Shown one piece after another: positions 15,355-15,518 of a stretch of 15,518 bases of DNA. Position numbers and translations under genes: made by a program. How positions within the stretch are numbered: position 1 is the stretch's first letter; each line of letters begins with the position of its first letter. The stretch lies in the NCBI GenBank assembly GCA_964446285.1, contig CAYUNT010000105.1:1-15518 (forward strand), read 5' to 3'. Source of the stretch: CAYUNT01 sp964446285. GTDB lineage: Bacteria; Sumerlaeota; Sumerlaeia; SLMS01; CAYUNT01. The notes below the pieces were generated by a model. That model ran no database searches, was not told the origin of the DNA, and saw nothing but the letters and a program-made list of their open reading frames with translations.

Positions 15355-15518
15355 ATGATGCCGCAACGTTGTTTCCGCTTTGGTTCCCCCTTCCCGCGCC
15401 GGCGGGCAAGGCGCGGCTTGACGTTTATCGAGATGATGGTGGCCGTTGGGATTTTTTCGACAATCAGCGTGGCGGTGGCGTGGATCACGCTGGTTTCCGC
15501 GCGGCTGTCTCGCGATTC
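15355..15518 (+). CDS. second prepilin-like protein, partial (cut by window end)
   Basis: The first 54 codons are present. The leader MMPQRCFRFGSPFPRRRARRG is longer and more basic than its neighbour's, then cleavage after Gly gives LTFIEMMVAVGIFSTISVAV, with Leu instead of Phe/Met at mature position 1 and Glu at position 5. This is a standard class III (prepilin peptidase) signal with a GspJ/PilW-like look, but the defining C-terminal part lies outside the window. Two adjacent ATGs (15355, 15358) are possible starts. It follows the first prepilin gene by 28 nt and should belong to the same minor-pilin/pseudopilin operon. Confidence 0.85.
   Translation, partial: MMPQRCFRFGSPFPRRRARRGLTFIEMMVAVGIFSTISVAVAWITLVSARLSRD

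Overview
This is a bacterial window with high-GC, tightly coding DNA, three predicted lipoproteins, carbohydrate-active enzymes and type IV/type II prepilin-like genes. It contains no rRNA, tRNA, CRISPR array, transposase or phage gene that I can see. The mix of discoidin-domain glycosidases, a YncE-like propeller fused to a phosphoesterase, a DUF1460 lipoprotein and pseudopilins, with many GC-rich antisense reading frames, suggests an environmental Gram-negative lineage near the Planctomycetota/PVC group or a candidate phylum such as Sumerlaeota or Hydrogenedentota. That placement is a guess from gene content and style; no marker gene in the window settles it.

Layout. Positions 128-5926 hold two divergently transcribed secreted glycosidase-type proteins. 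On the minus strand is a ~946-residue six-hairpin (alpha/alpha) glycosidase-like protein with a C-terminal discoidin (F5/8 type C) domain. On the plus strand is an 899-residue lipoprotein of family GH84 (beta-N-acetylglucosaminidase) with discoidin-like C-terminal domains. Their shared ~250 bp upstream region carries a perfect 13-bp palindrome that could be an operator. Positions 6002-8393 (minus) hold argJ and, 7 nt behind it, a multi-pass membrane protein. The ~310 bp upstream of argJ has no gene but holds two facing arrays of a 9-bp tandem repeat around a small palindrome. Positions 8705-13819 (minus) hold, in transcription order, a YjbQ-family protein, a STAS-domain protein with a helical tail, a DUF1460 lipoprotein and the YncE-like/phosphoesterase lipoprotein. 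Positions 13820-14867 are a ~1 kb stretch without a convincing gene and with AT-rich patches. From 14868 two plus-strand prepilin-like genes begin; the second runs off the window.

How the genes work together. The clearest functional unit is the divergent glycosidase pair, which looks like a small locus for extracellular or periplasmic processing of an amino-sugar-containing glycan. argJ is housekeeping arginine biosynthesis (acetyl recycling between ornithine and glutamate). YjbQ and STAS are probably co-transcribed (8 nt gap) but have no known shared function. The two prepilin genes are probably the start of a minor-pilin/pseudopilin operon for a type IV pilus or type II-like secretion machine. 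No complete new defence, mobile or biosynthetic system is visible; the most interesting unexplained structures are the paired 9-bp repeat arrays and the gene-free stretch before the pilin genes.
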